From Chryseotalea sp. WA131a (GTDB taxonomy: Bacteria; Bacteroidota; Bacteroidia; Cytophagales; Cyclobacteriaceae), in assembly GCA_025370075.1 (NCBI GenBank), contig CP073016.1, positions 4,030,001 through 4,094,000 on the forward strand: DNA of 64,000 bases, written 5' to 3'. This document shows positions 52,686 to 61,253 of the stretch, in pieces; the stretch's first letter is position 1; the number at the start of each line of letters is the position of its first letter. The notes beneath the pieces were generated by a model, which had not been told where the DNA came from, did no database searches, and saw only the letters and a list, made by a program, of their open reading frames with translations. The position numbers and the translations under genes are program-made.

Positions 52686-52719
52686 TTTTTGTAGCGCAGG
52701 TAATTAAAACTGATTAAAC

Positions 52720-53349
52720 GTGATTCGTACTTTACTTTTTCTAGCTGTTGTTTTGCCGTCTTTTTCTTCTCTTGCACAACGCGAAGCCGAGAAAGAAAAG
52801 ATCAAAGAAATTGAAGCGCAAAAACAAATAGATCGGCAGCGAAAAATTACCATGGCCATCGATTCTGCCGTGCGCTTGTCTGAAGAAGGCGAATATGAAG
52901 CTGCTGATGAAAAGTTTAAACGCGCATTAAAAGTGATTCGTTCGGTGCCCACCGATTTAACCTACCACTTTGGGCGAAATTCTTTTTTCTTGGGCAAGTA
53001 CCGTCAATCGGTTGACTGGCTTAACAAGTACATTCAATTAAAAGGAACCACTGGCCAGTATTCCAACGATGCGGTGGAGTGGTTGAAAAAAGCTGAGGTT
53101 GAGTTATTAAAGGAAAAAGAAGAAGAAGCCAAGCAAGCGCAATTAGTTTTATCCAGTGATTACACCATTGACTGCGGCCCTTCAGGAAAAGTGGTTTGCC
53201 CTGTTTGCAAAGGAACAACCGTTGTCACTAAAAAAGATTACTTCGGCACCAAGTATTCTACTTGTGGCTATTGCAAAACCAAAGGCCATTTAGATTGTGA
53301 GGATTACAATAAACTCTTGAAAGGCCAATTGAAGCCTACAGTGAATTAG
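52720..53349 (+). CDS. Secreted TPR-like protein with C-terminal four-cysteine zinc-finger-like domain
   Basis: I do not recognise the exact family. The 209-residue product (GTG start at 52720) has a signal peptide ending SLAQ (residue 20), a charged helical segment (about 21-45), TPR-like helices (EGEYEAADEKFKRALKVIRS, FFLGKYRQSVDWLNKYIQLK) and a C-terminal domain with VCPVCKGTT and STCGYCKTKGHLDC, which resembles one DnaJ-type zinc-binding CxxC pair set. Known DnaJ zinc fingers bind unfolded proteins, but here the domain would be periplasmic, which is unusual. The gene is alone; the folB/DivIVA pair is convergent. Confidence 0.7.
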   Translation: MIRTLLFLAVVLPSFSSLAQREAEKEKIKEIEAQKQIDRQRKITMAIDSAVRLSEEGEYEAADEKFKRALKVIRSVPTDLTYHFGRNSFFLGKYRQSVDWLNKYIQLKGTTGQYSNDAVEWLKKAEVELLKEKEEEAKQAQLVLSSDYTIDCGPSGKVVCPVCKGTTVVTKKDYFGTKYSTCGYCKTKGHLDCEDYNKLLKGQLKPTVN

Positions 53350-53399
53350 TAAATCAAGTATATTTTGCCTTAGTGCCTTTGTGACTTAGTTGGTAGTAA

Positions 53400-53759
53400 T
53401 CACCTCTCCCTCTTCACCACCACACTTGCCATCTTACAAACCCCACCAATAGGTGGATTGAATTTGGAGATTTTTACCTCTACCATTTTGGCCGTTGGAA
53501 AAGATTGCAAGGTTTGTGTGGCTATGGAATGCCCCACTTTTTCTAAAAGTTTAGAAGGCTTGGCCATTTCCGATTTTACTAGTGAATACAAATCTTCATA
53601 ATTAATGGTGCCCTCCAACTCATCGCGAAAAGCAGGTTCTGAAAATTCAGTATCAACAGAAATGTCTACTTGAAATTTGTTTCCGGAAGACCGCTCGTGC
53701 GGATATACTCCATGGTAGGCATGAAATTCCAACCCTTCCAGCACCACTTTACCGGTCAT
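53400..53759 (-). CDS. folB: Dihydroneopterin aldolase
   Basis: FolB splits dihydroneopterin to 6-hydroxymethyl-dihydropterin and glycolaldehyde in folate synthesis. The 119-residue product has the canonical motifs VLEGLEFHAYHGVYPHERSS, the substrate-binding glutamate of this opening segment, TINYEDLYSLV and the VKISKFNPPIGG end. It overlaps the DivIVA-like gene by four bases, so the two are coupled although functionally unrelated as far as I know. Confidence 0.95.
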   Translation of the reverse strand: MTGKVVLEGLEFHAYHGVYPHERSSGNKFQVDISVDTEFSEPAFRDELEGTINYEDLYSLVKSEMAKPSKLLEKVGHSIATQTLQSFPTAKMVEVKISKFNPPIGGVCKMASVVVKRER

Positions 53760-54463
53760 TGAATGTCGTCAAAAAAAGAGCGCTGCACGCGGGGCGGCAT
53801 TTCTACTTTTACCGTCTCCATCTCTGGTTTTTGTGCTGGCAACGCCATCGAATTTTTAATTTCACGCTCCAATTCCGCATTGGGAAACAATGCCTTTTTG
53901 GTTTCGCGTTTGGCCAATGCCAAATGTTGATCTGGATCAAAATCGCGAGCCGTTGTTTTGGCGCGCTCTACACGATCAATGGTATCGCCCGCCAACCGTT
54001 TCATATCCGAAAGAAGATTATCGCGGTGCAACTCCAAAGTTTTGTAATGCTGCCCCAACATTTTTAATCGGTCTTCCATCTCGGCAAGCATTTGCTTCGA
54101 TACAAACTCTGCCTCCTCAAGGGTATTTTTGGCTTTTATCTTTGCTTCGTTCAGCATGGAGTCGGCTTTCATTTGGGCTTCACGCAAAATCAGTTCGGCT
54201 GTTTTATTGGCTTGGTCAATTACGTTGGCGCCTGTATCTTCGGCCGTTTTCAAAGTTTTGTACAAGGAGCTCTCCACCTCGCGAAGCTTGGTCACTTCGC
54301 GCTCAGTAGCCTCGTATTTAATGCGCACTTCTTTTACTTCATCGAGGGTACGTTCCCACTCTTGCGACAAAGATTGCAAATAGGCACTTACTTCATCTCG
54401 ATCGTATCCACGCAAAACGCGTTCAAAAGCCTTTTGGCGAATTTCCAAAGGGGTGATTTTCAT
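53756..54463 (-). CDS. DivIVA-domain coiled-coil protein
   Basis: The 235-residue product has the DivIVA N-terminal lipid-binding motif ITPLEIRQKAFERVLRGYDR, followed by DEVSAYLQSLSQEWE, and a long coiled coil from about 30 to 175. It ends in a short basic and then acidic, Phe-rich tail (RVQRSFFDDIQ). In Gram-positive bacteria DivIVA marks curved membrane and cell poles; the role in Bacteroidota is not established. It starts an apparent two-gene unit with folB. The 170 bases between it and the DUF4340 gene contain no gene. Confidence 0.88.
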   Translation of the reverse strand: MKITPLEIRQKAFERVLRGYDRDEVSAYLQSLSQEWERTLDEVKEVRIKYEATEREVTKLREVESSLYKTLKTAEDTGANVIDQANKTAELILREAQMKADSMLNEAKIKAKNTLEEAEFVSKQMLAEMEDRLKMLGQHYKTLELHRDNLLSDMKRLAGDTIDRVERAKTTARDFDPDQHLALAKRETKKALFPNAELEREIKNSMALPAQKPEMETVKVEMPPRVQRSFFDDIQ

Positions 54464-54634
54464 AATGTGTTAGTTAAGTAGATTAAAAAATAAACGCAAA
54501 AAGTTTAAAAAATTGAAAACACTAACAAATATAGTAAAATGTTTGAAACCGCCTTAAATTCAGGGTACTAGTATTCAACTCTACCAGATACATATTCTTA
54601 GTAAATTGGATGATTTATGGTTTTTAAGGGACGA

Positions 54635-55561
54635 CTATTTCGAAGGCTTGTCAGCAAAAAACTTCCCCTTCCCAACCAAAAGGTCTTTCACTAAACTTTG
54701 TGTGGTAGAAAAATATACACCATTCTGTAACGAAGAATTGAGTATCCACTGATCACCGTTCATCCATCCTTGCACAGTTGCCAATACACCATTCTTACTT
54801 TCGATTTGCAACGTGGCCGTTGGTTTTTCTGCTGATGTAAATCCGTCAGCAAAATCATTCAGGGTCTTGAATGTGAGCTGGCTCAAAAATGAATTGACTT
54901 TGCTGTCATCGGCTTTTTGGTTGGCCGCATACCAAACAGAATCGCGCTTCTCCAATACAAAACTAGAATCGCCCGCATAATTGAATATCACTTTGGCGAT
55001 GTCTGATTGATTCAAGCGCAAAAATGTTTTGTTGCGCCAGTCATTGTAAGTACGGTTGAAATGGGAATCGAGAAATCCTTCCACTGCATAAACTTCCTCC
55101 TGATTGCCCAGACGCACAAATGTGGTGGCGCCACCTTGGCCGTAATTACTTTTGCCAAAATGAATATCGGTTTGCTTGCCATTTTGTAGAACGGAAACCA
55201 ATGTTCCACTTTCGCCTACTTGGTAGGTATCCCACTTATCTTTCTTGCGTGAGGCCAATCGTTGCACCTTTAAATCTTTCAGCACACCCAACATGCTTTT
55301 TACAGTTCCAACCTCTGTTTCGGCTTGCTGTTGGTTGTTGAATACTTTCCACTTGTTCGCTTCCCTTTTCAAAATCACCTCTAACGGTTTGTAATTGGAT
55401 GGTTTGATGCGTACTTCATTGATGGAAGCGGTATCGAGCGAAAGCAATTCCTTCTTTAAGTTGCTTTCCAAACCGGGTGAGCGTAACCATCTCGATAAAG
55501 CAAAAATCCCGACAAGGCCGACCAATGCTGCTATTAAAATTTTGTTGTTAAGCTTCTTCAT
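54635..55561 (-). CDS. DUF4340 domain-containing membrane-anchored protein
   Basis: The 308-residue product has an N-terminal membrane anchor (ILIAALVGLVGIFALSRWL) followed by a DUF4340 periplasmic domain (INEVRIKPSNYKPLEVILKR, DIHFGKSNYGQGGATTFVRL, GFLDSHFNRTYNDWRNKTFL). DUF4340 genes occur directly after gldG-type ABC auxiliary genes in several phyla, as here. The start at 55559-55561 (ATG) overlaps the gldG end by 14 bases; a GTG three codons earlier is also in frame. Probably a further envelope component of the Gld transporter; the precise role is unknown. Confidence 0.88.
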   Translation of the reverse strand: MKKLNNKILIAALVGLVGIFALSRWLRSPGLESNLKKELLSLDTASINEVRIKPSNYKPLEVILKREANKWKVFNNQQQAETEVGTVKSMLGVLKDLKVQRLASRKKDKWDTYQVGESGTLVSVLQNGKQTDIHFGKSNYGQGGATTFVRLGNQEEVYAVEGFLDSHFNRTYNDWRNKTFLRLNQSDIAKVIFNYAGDSSFVLEKRDSVWYAANQKADDSKVNSFLSQLTFKTLNDFADGFTSAEKPTATLQIESKNGVLATVQGWMNGDQWILNSSLQNGVYFSTTQSLVKDLLVGKGKFFADKPSK

Positions 55562-57065
55562 AGTTTTCACTCATTCTCTTGAAACGCTTCATTCTGTTTT
55601 GTTGTGAACGGAACACACCGTACCCGATTACCAATAAAATCGGCAACAGGAAATTGGTGTACTTTAAAATTGTTTTGGTGGAATCTTCCAATTCGTCAAT
55701 AGGACGAGAGGTTACACCTTTGGTGCGCAGACTAATCAAACCGGTATCGTCTGATAGCCAATCGATGGAGTTCGAAACCAAGTTTACATTATCGGGCTGC
55801 AGTTTGCGCGGTTGTTGGCCTGCGCCATTTACTATCAAATCGCCATCGCCAATCACCACCATTTTTGAGCGGCTGTTGCTTGATAGTTTTCCTTCAATTG
55901 CTGCGGCTACAACAATCCCTTTCATGGGCAAATCGGCTTGTGTCCATTGTTGCTGGATGTTGAAGTAAACGGGGGCTTTGATTTCATTCGACTGATCGGA
56001 GGTGAAAGCAAGTGGGATAAATTTTTTGGTGGTATCGCCTTGATATTTGATCGAGCTCACAAATTCAAATAAAACATTTTCCAATCCTTTCGAAAGTGGA
56101 TGATCGGCAAACTTGCCAATCAATGGGATGTACGGAAACGGCACTTGACTTTGCATGGTAAAAAATCCGTTTTGTTGCTGTACGGTTACCGAACCGCACT
56201 TCGCATCAGCCACAAAATTATCTTGCACCACAATTCCTTTGGCGGCCAACCAATTTTCTAAACCTGTGCTAATGGGTGAGCCAAAAGCATTTTGCAAATT
56301 GCCCATCACGCGATTGATACAAACCACTAGGCGGCCACCTCTGTCGAGGAAGTTGTCGAGTTTGACAAAATGAGAAGCTGGAATGCTATCCATCGGACGG
56401 ATAATCGCCAGTGTTTTGATGTCTTGTGGAATATCCGTTGAATCAGAAAGTGTCACTTCTTTGGTGGCGTACAAGATATCCAATTGCTCAGTTAATTGAG
56501 CCATTTCGTTGAGTGAAGGCTCGCCATGGCCAAGCAAAAATCCAATAGCGGGTTTTACATCAATGGATATTTTTTTGATGGAAGTTGACAAAGTGTATTC
56601 CATAGCCGTGCCCGGTTGTACGACAGGAATCACATCGCGCTTATCACCCAATGAAACGGTTGCTCCTAAAAACGCCTTTTGTTGTTTCACTTGGTCTTTT
56701 TCGCGCACATTGATCATCACTGGCTGAATGCCATTTTGTGCTGCTTCATTTTCCTTTGTTTCATTTTCGTTTGGGTCAATGAATTCATATTGAATGTTCC
56801 CATCCGCGCGGTTACTGTACTCAATCAACATCTCCTGAAAATCTTGTCGTGTCTTAGCTATAGAAGGAGGCAAGTTCTTTGAGAAGTAAGCCTTTACGGT
56901 AACGGGTTCTTCCAGATTTTTCAAAATACCCAGTGTAGCGTCACTCAAGGTATATTGTTGTTCATCAGTAAAATCAAAACGAAGGTGAAATTCGTTGGAG
57001 AGCAAATTGATCACCAACAAGATGGCAATGATTAGGCCTGTGGTGATAAACACTTTTTGTTTCAT
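55548..57065 (-). CDS. gldG: GldG, auxiliary component of the gliding-associated ABC transporter
   Basis: The 505-residue product has an N-terminal membrane helix (ITTGLIIAILLVINLL), a large periplasmic ABC-transporter auxiliary domain (FTDEQQYTLSDATLGILKNL, KAYFSKNLPPSIAKTRQDFQ, IGFLLGHGEPSL, LDRGGRLVVCINRV) and a C-terminal helix (FLLPILLVIGYGVF). GldG works with GldF and GldA in an ABC transporter needed for gliding in Flavobacterium johnsoniae. It follows gldF after 19 bases on the same strand. Confidence 0.93.
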   Translation of the reverse strand: MKQKVFITTGLIIAILLVINLLSNEFHLRFDFTDEQQYTLSDATLGILKNLEEPVTVKAYFSKNLPPSIAKTRQDFQEMLIEYSNRADGNIQYEFIDPNENETKENEAAQNGIQPVMINVREKDQVKQQKAFLGATVSLGDKRDVIPVVQPGTAMEYTLSTSIKKISIDVKPAIGFLLGHGEPSLNEMAQLTEQLDILYATKEVTLSDSTDIPQDIKTLAIIRPMDSIPASHFVKLDNFLDRGGRLVVCINRVMGNLQNAFGSPISTGLENWLAAKGIVVQDNFVADAKCGSVTVQQQNGFFTMQSQVPFPYIPLIGKFADHPLSKGLENVLFEFVSSIKYQGDTTKKFIPLAFTSDQSNEIKAPVYFNIQQQWTQADLPMKGIVVAAAIEGKLSSNSRSKMVVIGDGDLIVNGAGQQPRKLQPDNVNLVSNSIDWLSDDTGLISLRTKGVTSRPIDELEDSTKTILKYTNFLLPILLVIGYGVFRSQQNRMKRFKRMSENYEEA

Positions 57066-57084
57066 AAATCCTATACCTAAAATC

Positions 57085-57807
57085 TTAGCTTAAATTTCTT
57101 TTTGTCAATGATAATTCGGATAAAATCAATCCAATTAAAATGATGGAACCGAAATAAATCAAATCACGCGTATCTACCACCCCACGAATAATGCTTTCAA
57201 AATGATTGGATAGACTAAGTGTATTCAACAATTGTGCAACAAAGCCTGTAAAATTGTTGGCCAGTACTCCGAAAATGATATGAAAGAACAGGCCAATAAA
57301 CAGTGCCAATAGAAAGGCTACAATTTGATTGTGAGTCAGACTACTTGCATATAGCCCTATGCTGATGTAAGCAGCGCTCATTAACAACAAACCCAAATAG
57401 CCACACACCACTTGGCCGTAATCCAAATTTCCAATGTTGGCAACGGTAATGGCATAAGGCATTGTAAAGGCAAGAGCAATTCCAACTAACAGAAGGGTTG
57501 ATAGAAATTTACCAATCACTACTTCACGATCGGTGACTGCTTTGGTAAGCAATAATTCGATGGTGCCTGTTTTATTTTCTTCCGCCAACAACCGCATGGT
57601 AAGAGCCGGGATGAAGAAGAACAGTGACCAAAACGCAATGTTGAAAAATGACTCTAAACTGGCTTGCTCCACAAAAAAAACATCAGAACCAAAGAGCCAG
57701 GTGAAGAAGCCGCTGAATCCTAAAAATAGAATGAGCATGATATACGCAATCAACGAATCAAAAAATGATTGCAGCTCTCGTTTTGCAATTACCCAAATAG
57801 CACTCAT
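57085..57807 (-). CDS. gldF: GldF, gliding-associated ABC transporter permease
   Basis: The 240-residue product is an ABC-2 type permease with six membrane helices. It starts WVIAKRELQSFFDSLIAYIM, has the PALTMRLLAEENKTGTIELLLTKAVTDREVVIGK segment that marks the GldF/NosY group, and ends in SLTKRNLS. Its place between gldA and gldG defines its role in the transporter. Fourteen bases separate it from gldA. Confidence 0.94.
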   Translation of the reverse strand: MSAIWVIAKRELQSFFDSLIAYIMLILFLGFSGFFTWLFGSDVFFVEQASLESFFNIAFWSLFFFIPALTMRLLAEENKTGTIELLLTKAVTDREVVIGKFLSTLLLVGIALAFTMPYAITVANIGNLDYGQVVCGYLGLLLMSAAYISIGLYASSLTHNQIVAFLLALFIGLFFHIIFGVLANNFTGFVAQLLNTLSLSNHFESIIRGVVDTRDLIYFGSIILIGLILSELSLTKRNLS

Positions 57808-57821
57808 AAGTAATCTAAAAT

Positions 57822-58751
57822 TTAATTTACAGTCAGGTTACGGAAAATATCTTCGAGTCGCGTTTCAATCGGGATCATTTCACTGAGTACCCAATTATTT
57901 TGCACGCACAAGTGAAACACTTCTCGCCTAGAAGAAGCCCCCGATCTGCTTTGCACTTCAAAGCGGTTCAAACTTTTATCGACCAATTCTACCAAGTCGA
58001 TGTTTTTTATCCTTCTTAATTCATGTAGAATTTCTTCGGGGGTGGCGTCTTCGATGCGCAGTTTAAAAATCTCTTGCCCGGTGGCTTGCTTACGCAAATT
58101 TTCTGCTGTGCCATCGGCCACAATTTTTCCTTTATTGATAATAAGGATGCGGTCGCAGGTAGCTTCCACTTCAGGCAAAATGTGGGTGCTTAAGATTACC
58201 GTTTTCTCTTTGCCCAACTCGCGGATCAGCTTCCTGATTTCTACAATTTGGTTGGGATCCAGTCCAGTGGTAGGTTCATCCAAAATTAAAATTTCGGGAT
58301 CATGAATCATGGCTTGTGCCAAACCTACCCGCTGGCGATAACCCTTTGATAGTTCACCAATTTTTTTGTGTTTCTCGGCATTCAATCCACACACCCGAAT
58401 CATGCGTTTTGCGCGGTCGCTGATTTTCACTTTCTCTACTCCTTGCAATGCCGCACAAAAATTGAGGTAATCCATCACGGGCATATCCAAATACAACGGA
58501 TTGTTTTCAGGCAAGTAGCCGATGTGCTTTTTGATTTCATCGCCACTTTGCTTCACTGATTTTTCGCCAATGAAAACATCGCCTTCGCCAATGCCAAGGT
58601 AGCCCGTAATCATTTTCATGGTGGTGCTTTTACCTGCACCGTTTGGCCCAAGAAAGCCCAAGATTTCGCCCGTCTTTACCCCAAACGAAATTTGGTCCAC
58701 GGCTTTTTGCGAGCCATACCGTTTGCTTAGGTTTTCGATTTTTACATCCAT
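57822..58751 (-). CDS. gldA: GldA, gliding-associated ABC transporter ATP-binding protein
   Basis: The 309-residue product has a full ABC ATPase domain: Walker A GPNGAGKST at 35-43, Q-loop region IGYLPENNPLYLDMPV, the signature LSKGYRQRVGLAQ, Walker B EILILDEPTTGLDP and the switch histidine in ILSTHILPE. About 90 C-terminal residues follow, as in GldA. The ATG at 58749-58751 gives the usual MDVKIENLSKRYG; the in-frame ATG at 58766 is less likely. It is the first gene of gldA-gldF-gldG-DUF4340. Confidence 0.95.
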   Translation of the reverse strand: MDVKIENLSKRYGSQKAVDQISFGVKTGEILGFLGPNGAGKSTTMKMITGYLGIGEGDVFIGEKSVKQSGDEIKKHIGYLPENNPLYLDMPVMDYLNFCAALQGVEKVKISDRAKRMIRVCGLNAEKHKKIGELSKGYRQRVGLAQAMIHDPEILILDEPTTGLDPNQIVEIRKLIRELGKEKTVILSTHILPEVEATCDRILIINKGKIVADGTAENLRKQATGQEIFKLRIEDATPEEILHELRRIKNIDLVELVDKSLNRFEVQSRSGASSRREVFHLCVQNNWVLSEMIPIETRLEDIFRNLTVN

Positions 58752-58883
58752 ACCTTTTTTAAACAAATAGTTTTACTTTGAATTTGCAATGATTGGGTGT
58801 CCTACACCTCTTAGTTTGCAGCCATTAGGTGTAGGCCACCTGTCCAATTTGAATTTTGCGATTGCAAAAATAATTTTTTGTAT

Positions 58884-58925
58884 AAAAAAACAAAGTCCCG
58901 CAGGGGCGGGACTTTGTTTTTTTTT
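58884..58925. terminator. Bidirectional terminator hairpin
   Basis: CAAAGTCCCGC (58891-58901) and GCGGGACTTTG (58906-58916) form a perfect 11-bp stem around a 4-base loop, with A7 on the left and T9 on the right. It can end transcription of the minus-strand lipoprotein gene that stops at 58941 and insulates gldA. The sequence is G/C-rich against an A/T-rich background. Confidence 0.9.
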
Positions 58926-58940
58926 CATGAAACAATTGAT

Positions 58941-59441
58941 CTATTGTCGAATTAGCCATTTAACAAAAAAGACCAAACCAATAATTAGGGCGATTGCGCC
59001 AATGACATTGAAGACATTGCCTCCAATAATAAGTCCTACTATGCCAACCGCCCCAAAAATGGCCGCTAATTTTAAGTCATAGTCAATGCCAGTTTTGGCT
59101 GTTATCCCATCAGGATTGGGTGCTTTTTTATTACTTTTGGCAATTGCCTTGATTTCTTTTTTTAATAGCTGCCTTACTTCTTTCTTTTCTTGTTTTGAAA
59201 GTTTGCTATAAGCTTCTTTTACTTGCTTTCTTACTCCCTCAGAAGGCACAAAAACAGGTTGCGCACTTGTCGAGGCCGTTAAGGTAGAGGGTTCTTCCAT
59301 GGCTGCTGCAGGTTGAGTGTTGGTAGTTTTTGCAACATGATAGCCAACGTCAACTTTGCTAGATGGAAACTTTGCAACCTGCTGTGAAGAAGAACAAGCA
59401 GCCAACAATACAACAACAAAAACAAAAAGGAGATTTTTCAT
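58941..59441 (-). CDS. Small lipoprotein with two C-terminal membrane helices
   Basis: The 166-residue product has a lipobox L13-A14-A15-C16, a Ser/Thr/Pro-rich linker, a charged helical segment (VKEAYSKLSKQEKKEVRQLL) and two hydrophobic helices (LAAIFGAVGIVGLIIGG, VFNVIGAIALIIGLVFFVKWL). I have seen this arrangement as a Bacteroidota family without a named function. It is a single-gene unit with a strong downstream terminator. Confidence 0.75.
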   Translation of the reverse strand: MKNLLFVFVVVLLAACSSSQQVAKFPSSKVDVGYHVAKTTNTQPAAAMEEPSTLTASTSAQPVFVPSEGVRKQVKEAYSKLSKQEKKEVRQLLKKEIKAIAKSNKKAPNPDGITAKTGIDYDLKLAAIFGAVGIVGLIIGGNVFNVIGAIALIIGLVFFVKWLIRQ

Positions 59442-59540
59442 GTGTTTATATTTTTTTAGTGGTCACCTGGAATGGCCACGATTATCATTCCGTTGGGTGT
59501 AGAACTTCTCAATGACCATTTCATAAGTTTAAAATTTGAA

Positions 59541-59849
59541 TTATTTCTTGGGTCTAAAGATAGAGATTATCCGACTAAAAAAACGTTTTTCAAACTCCCA
59601 AAAGAAACTAAACTGCCCGAAAACGAATCCGTAAAAAAGAAGAAAAAGGTTGTAAACAGGGAGTATCAGCAAATAGTAAAGAAATGTGGCATAAACAGGT
59701 ATGGAACCCTCGGCAAACCAATACTTAAACAACGGACGTTTAATGAACAAAACCGTAAAGCCTGTGCACGCAAAAACAATTAATATTACGATAACCTGGA
59801 GGATACTATTTACTTTCCAGCGAGTTTGAAGTTTTTGTAGCCAGCTCAT
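59541..59849 (-). CDS. Small membrane protein, DUF6787-like
   Basis: The 102-residue product starts SWLQKLQTRWKVNSILQVIV and has two or three membrane helices (ILIVFACTGFTVLFI, TFLYYLLILPVYNLFLLFYGFVFGQ), with a basic C-terminus (FEKRFFSRIISIFRPKK). The KLQxKWKVN opening is typical of the family I know as DUF6787, found mainly in Bacteroidota, function unknown. Assignment is from memory of the pattern. Confidence 0.65.
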   Translation of the reverse strand: MSWLQKLQTRWKVNSILQVIVILIVFACTGFTVLFIKRPLFKYWFAEGSIPVYATFLYYLLILPVYNLFLLFYGFVFGQFSFFWEFEKRFFSRIISIFRPKK

Positions 59850-59944
59850 GTAAGAATTTAAGGGTTACTACTTCGTTTCATTATCAAAGTGGCATTCTTA
59901 CTGCCTTTTTCTCTAAACTTCGTAGCACGCAGTAAAGAAACGCA

Positions 59945-60613
59945 TCAATCAACAAGATTCCAAGACTCTTGCTTAGGCAGTTCGGCCAAAATAGTGATGG
60001 GTTCCTTTTTCACCGGATGCACAAACGACAATGTGTGGGCGTGCAAACAAATACTGGCATCGGTATTGGCCATTGGGCAACCGTATTTTACGTCACCCAC
60101 AATCGGGCAACCTATGGAAGCGAGTTGAACACGGATTTGATGAGGTCGGCCCGTCACGGGCGATACTTCCAATAAAAAAAACATACCAACCGATTTTAAC
60201 AAGCGATAACTCAACTCGGAACGCTGGCCTTGTGGATGCTCATTTTTATAGGCTGTGGTTTTATTCTTCTTTTCGTCTTTTACCAACCAATGCACCAACG
60301 TGCCTTGTGGTTGGGGTGGCTTTTTTTCTACCAAAGCCCAATATATTTTCTTTGTTTGCTTTTCGCGAAAGAGTTCATTCATTCTTTCCAGCGCTTTGGA
60401 AGTTCGCGCAAACACCACCACGCCACTCACCGGCCGATCAAGTCGATGCACTACGCCTAAAAACACTTCACCCGGCTTTTGATATTTTTGTTTGATGTAT
60501 TCCTTACAGATTTCTGACAATGGCTTATCACCTGTGGCATCGCCCTGCACCAGAGTGCCAGCGGTTTTGTTGACGGCCAGTAAATGATTGTCTTCGTATA
60601 GAACTTGAAGCAT
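59945..60613 (-). CDS. RluA-family pseudouridine synthase
   Basis: The 222-residue product is a single-domain RluA-type synthase that makes pseudouridine in RNA. The catalytic aspartate is D59 in GVVHRLDRPVSGVVVFART; motif VLYEDNHLLAVNKTAGTLVQ starts the fold, KIYWALVEKKP and the GRPHQIRVQLASIGCPIVGD segment complete it. There is no S4 RNA-binding domain, so the exact RNA target (rRNA or tRNA) is not clear. The gene is divergent from the Uma2-like gene with about 36 bases between. Confidence 0.93.
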   Translation of the reverse strand: MLQVLYEDNHLLAVNKTAGTLVQGDATGDKPLSEICKEYIKQKYQKPGEVFLGVVHRLDRPVSGVVVFARTSKALERMNELFREKQTKKIYWALVEKKPPQPQGTLVHWLVKDEKKNKTTAYKNEHPQGQRSELSYRLLKSVGMFFLLEVSPVTGRPHQIRVQLASIGCPIVGDVKYGCPMANTDASICLHAHTLSFVHPVKKEPITILAELPKQESWNLVD

Positions 60614-60649
60614 TCCTCAAACATCCTAAATATTTTTATAACTTTAAAT

Positions 60650-61207
60650 ATGCAAACCGCAACAATCGATCGAAGTAAAGAATGGACTGTGGAAGAATTT
60701 ATGCAATTGGAAGAATCGAATCTGCTCTGTGAGCTAATTAACGGAGAAGTTTTTATGAGCCCAGCACCCAGTTTTACTCATCAAATCGTATCTGGCAATT
60801 TGTATGACCTGCTGAAGGCATTCGCCCGCAAAAATGGTGGAGTTGCGCTTTTTTCCCCAGTGGATGTCATCTTGGATAGAAAGAATGTATTCCAGCCCGA
60901 CTTACTTTATGTAGCGAAAGAAAATTTAGGTATCATTTCTGAACGCGGCTTGAATGCTGCCCCTGATTTGGCCGTTGAAATTATCTCTCCCTCAAATAGT
61001 TTTAAAGACCGCAATCAAAAGAGAAAGCTCTATCAGAAATTTGGAGTAAAAGAATATTGGATCATCGACCCCGGGAATTTGACCTTAGAGATTTATGACT
61101 TTAGCATGGAAGATACACCTATCCTTTATCTGGTTGAAGATGGAACCGTGACCTCAAAGCTATTGCCAGGCCTCTCTTTCAATTTTAAAGATTTGTTTGT
61201 TCGGTAA
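60650..61207 (+). CDS. Uma2-family (DUF820) restriction-endonuclease-fold protein
   Basis: The 185-residue product belongs to the Uma2/DUF820 family, which has a PD-(D/E)xK nuclease fold. Motifs: WTVEEFMQLEESN, LCELINGEVFMSPAP, the VFQPDLLYV aspartate, and DLAVEIISPSN with the catalytic acidic residue and FGVKEYWIIDP. The biological role of such proteins is uncertain; many bacteria with high copy numbers are known. The ATG at 60650 fits the family start; a longer in-frame TTG version would overlap the divergent RluA gene. Confidence 0.9.
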   Translation: MQTATIDRSKEWTVEEFMQLEESNLLCELINGEVFMSPAPSFTHQIVSGNLYDLLKAFARKNGGVALFSPVDVILDRKNVFQPDLLYVAKENLGIISERGLNAAPDLAVEIISPSNSFKDRNQKRKLYQKFGVKEYWIIDPGNLTLEIYDFSMEDTPILYLVEDGTVTSKLLPGLSFNFKDLFVR

Positions 61208-61253
61208 CTTTTAAAGCTCTAGGGTTCGCTGATTTTGGGATTCTTCCCTTCAC

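Noticed and set aside
53890..54309. 139-residue plus-strand frame within the DivIVA-like gene
   Set aside because: Shadow of a strong coding region on the other strand; composition not gene-like.
59472..59783. 103-residue plus-strand open frame opposite the DUF6787-like gene
   Set aside because: Very lysine-rich reverse image of the minus-strand membrane protein gene; no motif.
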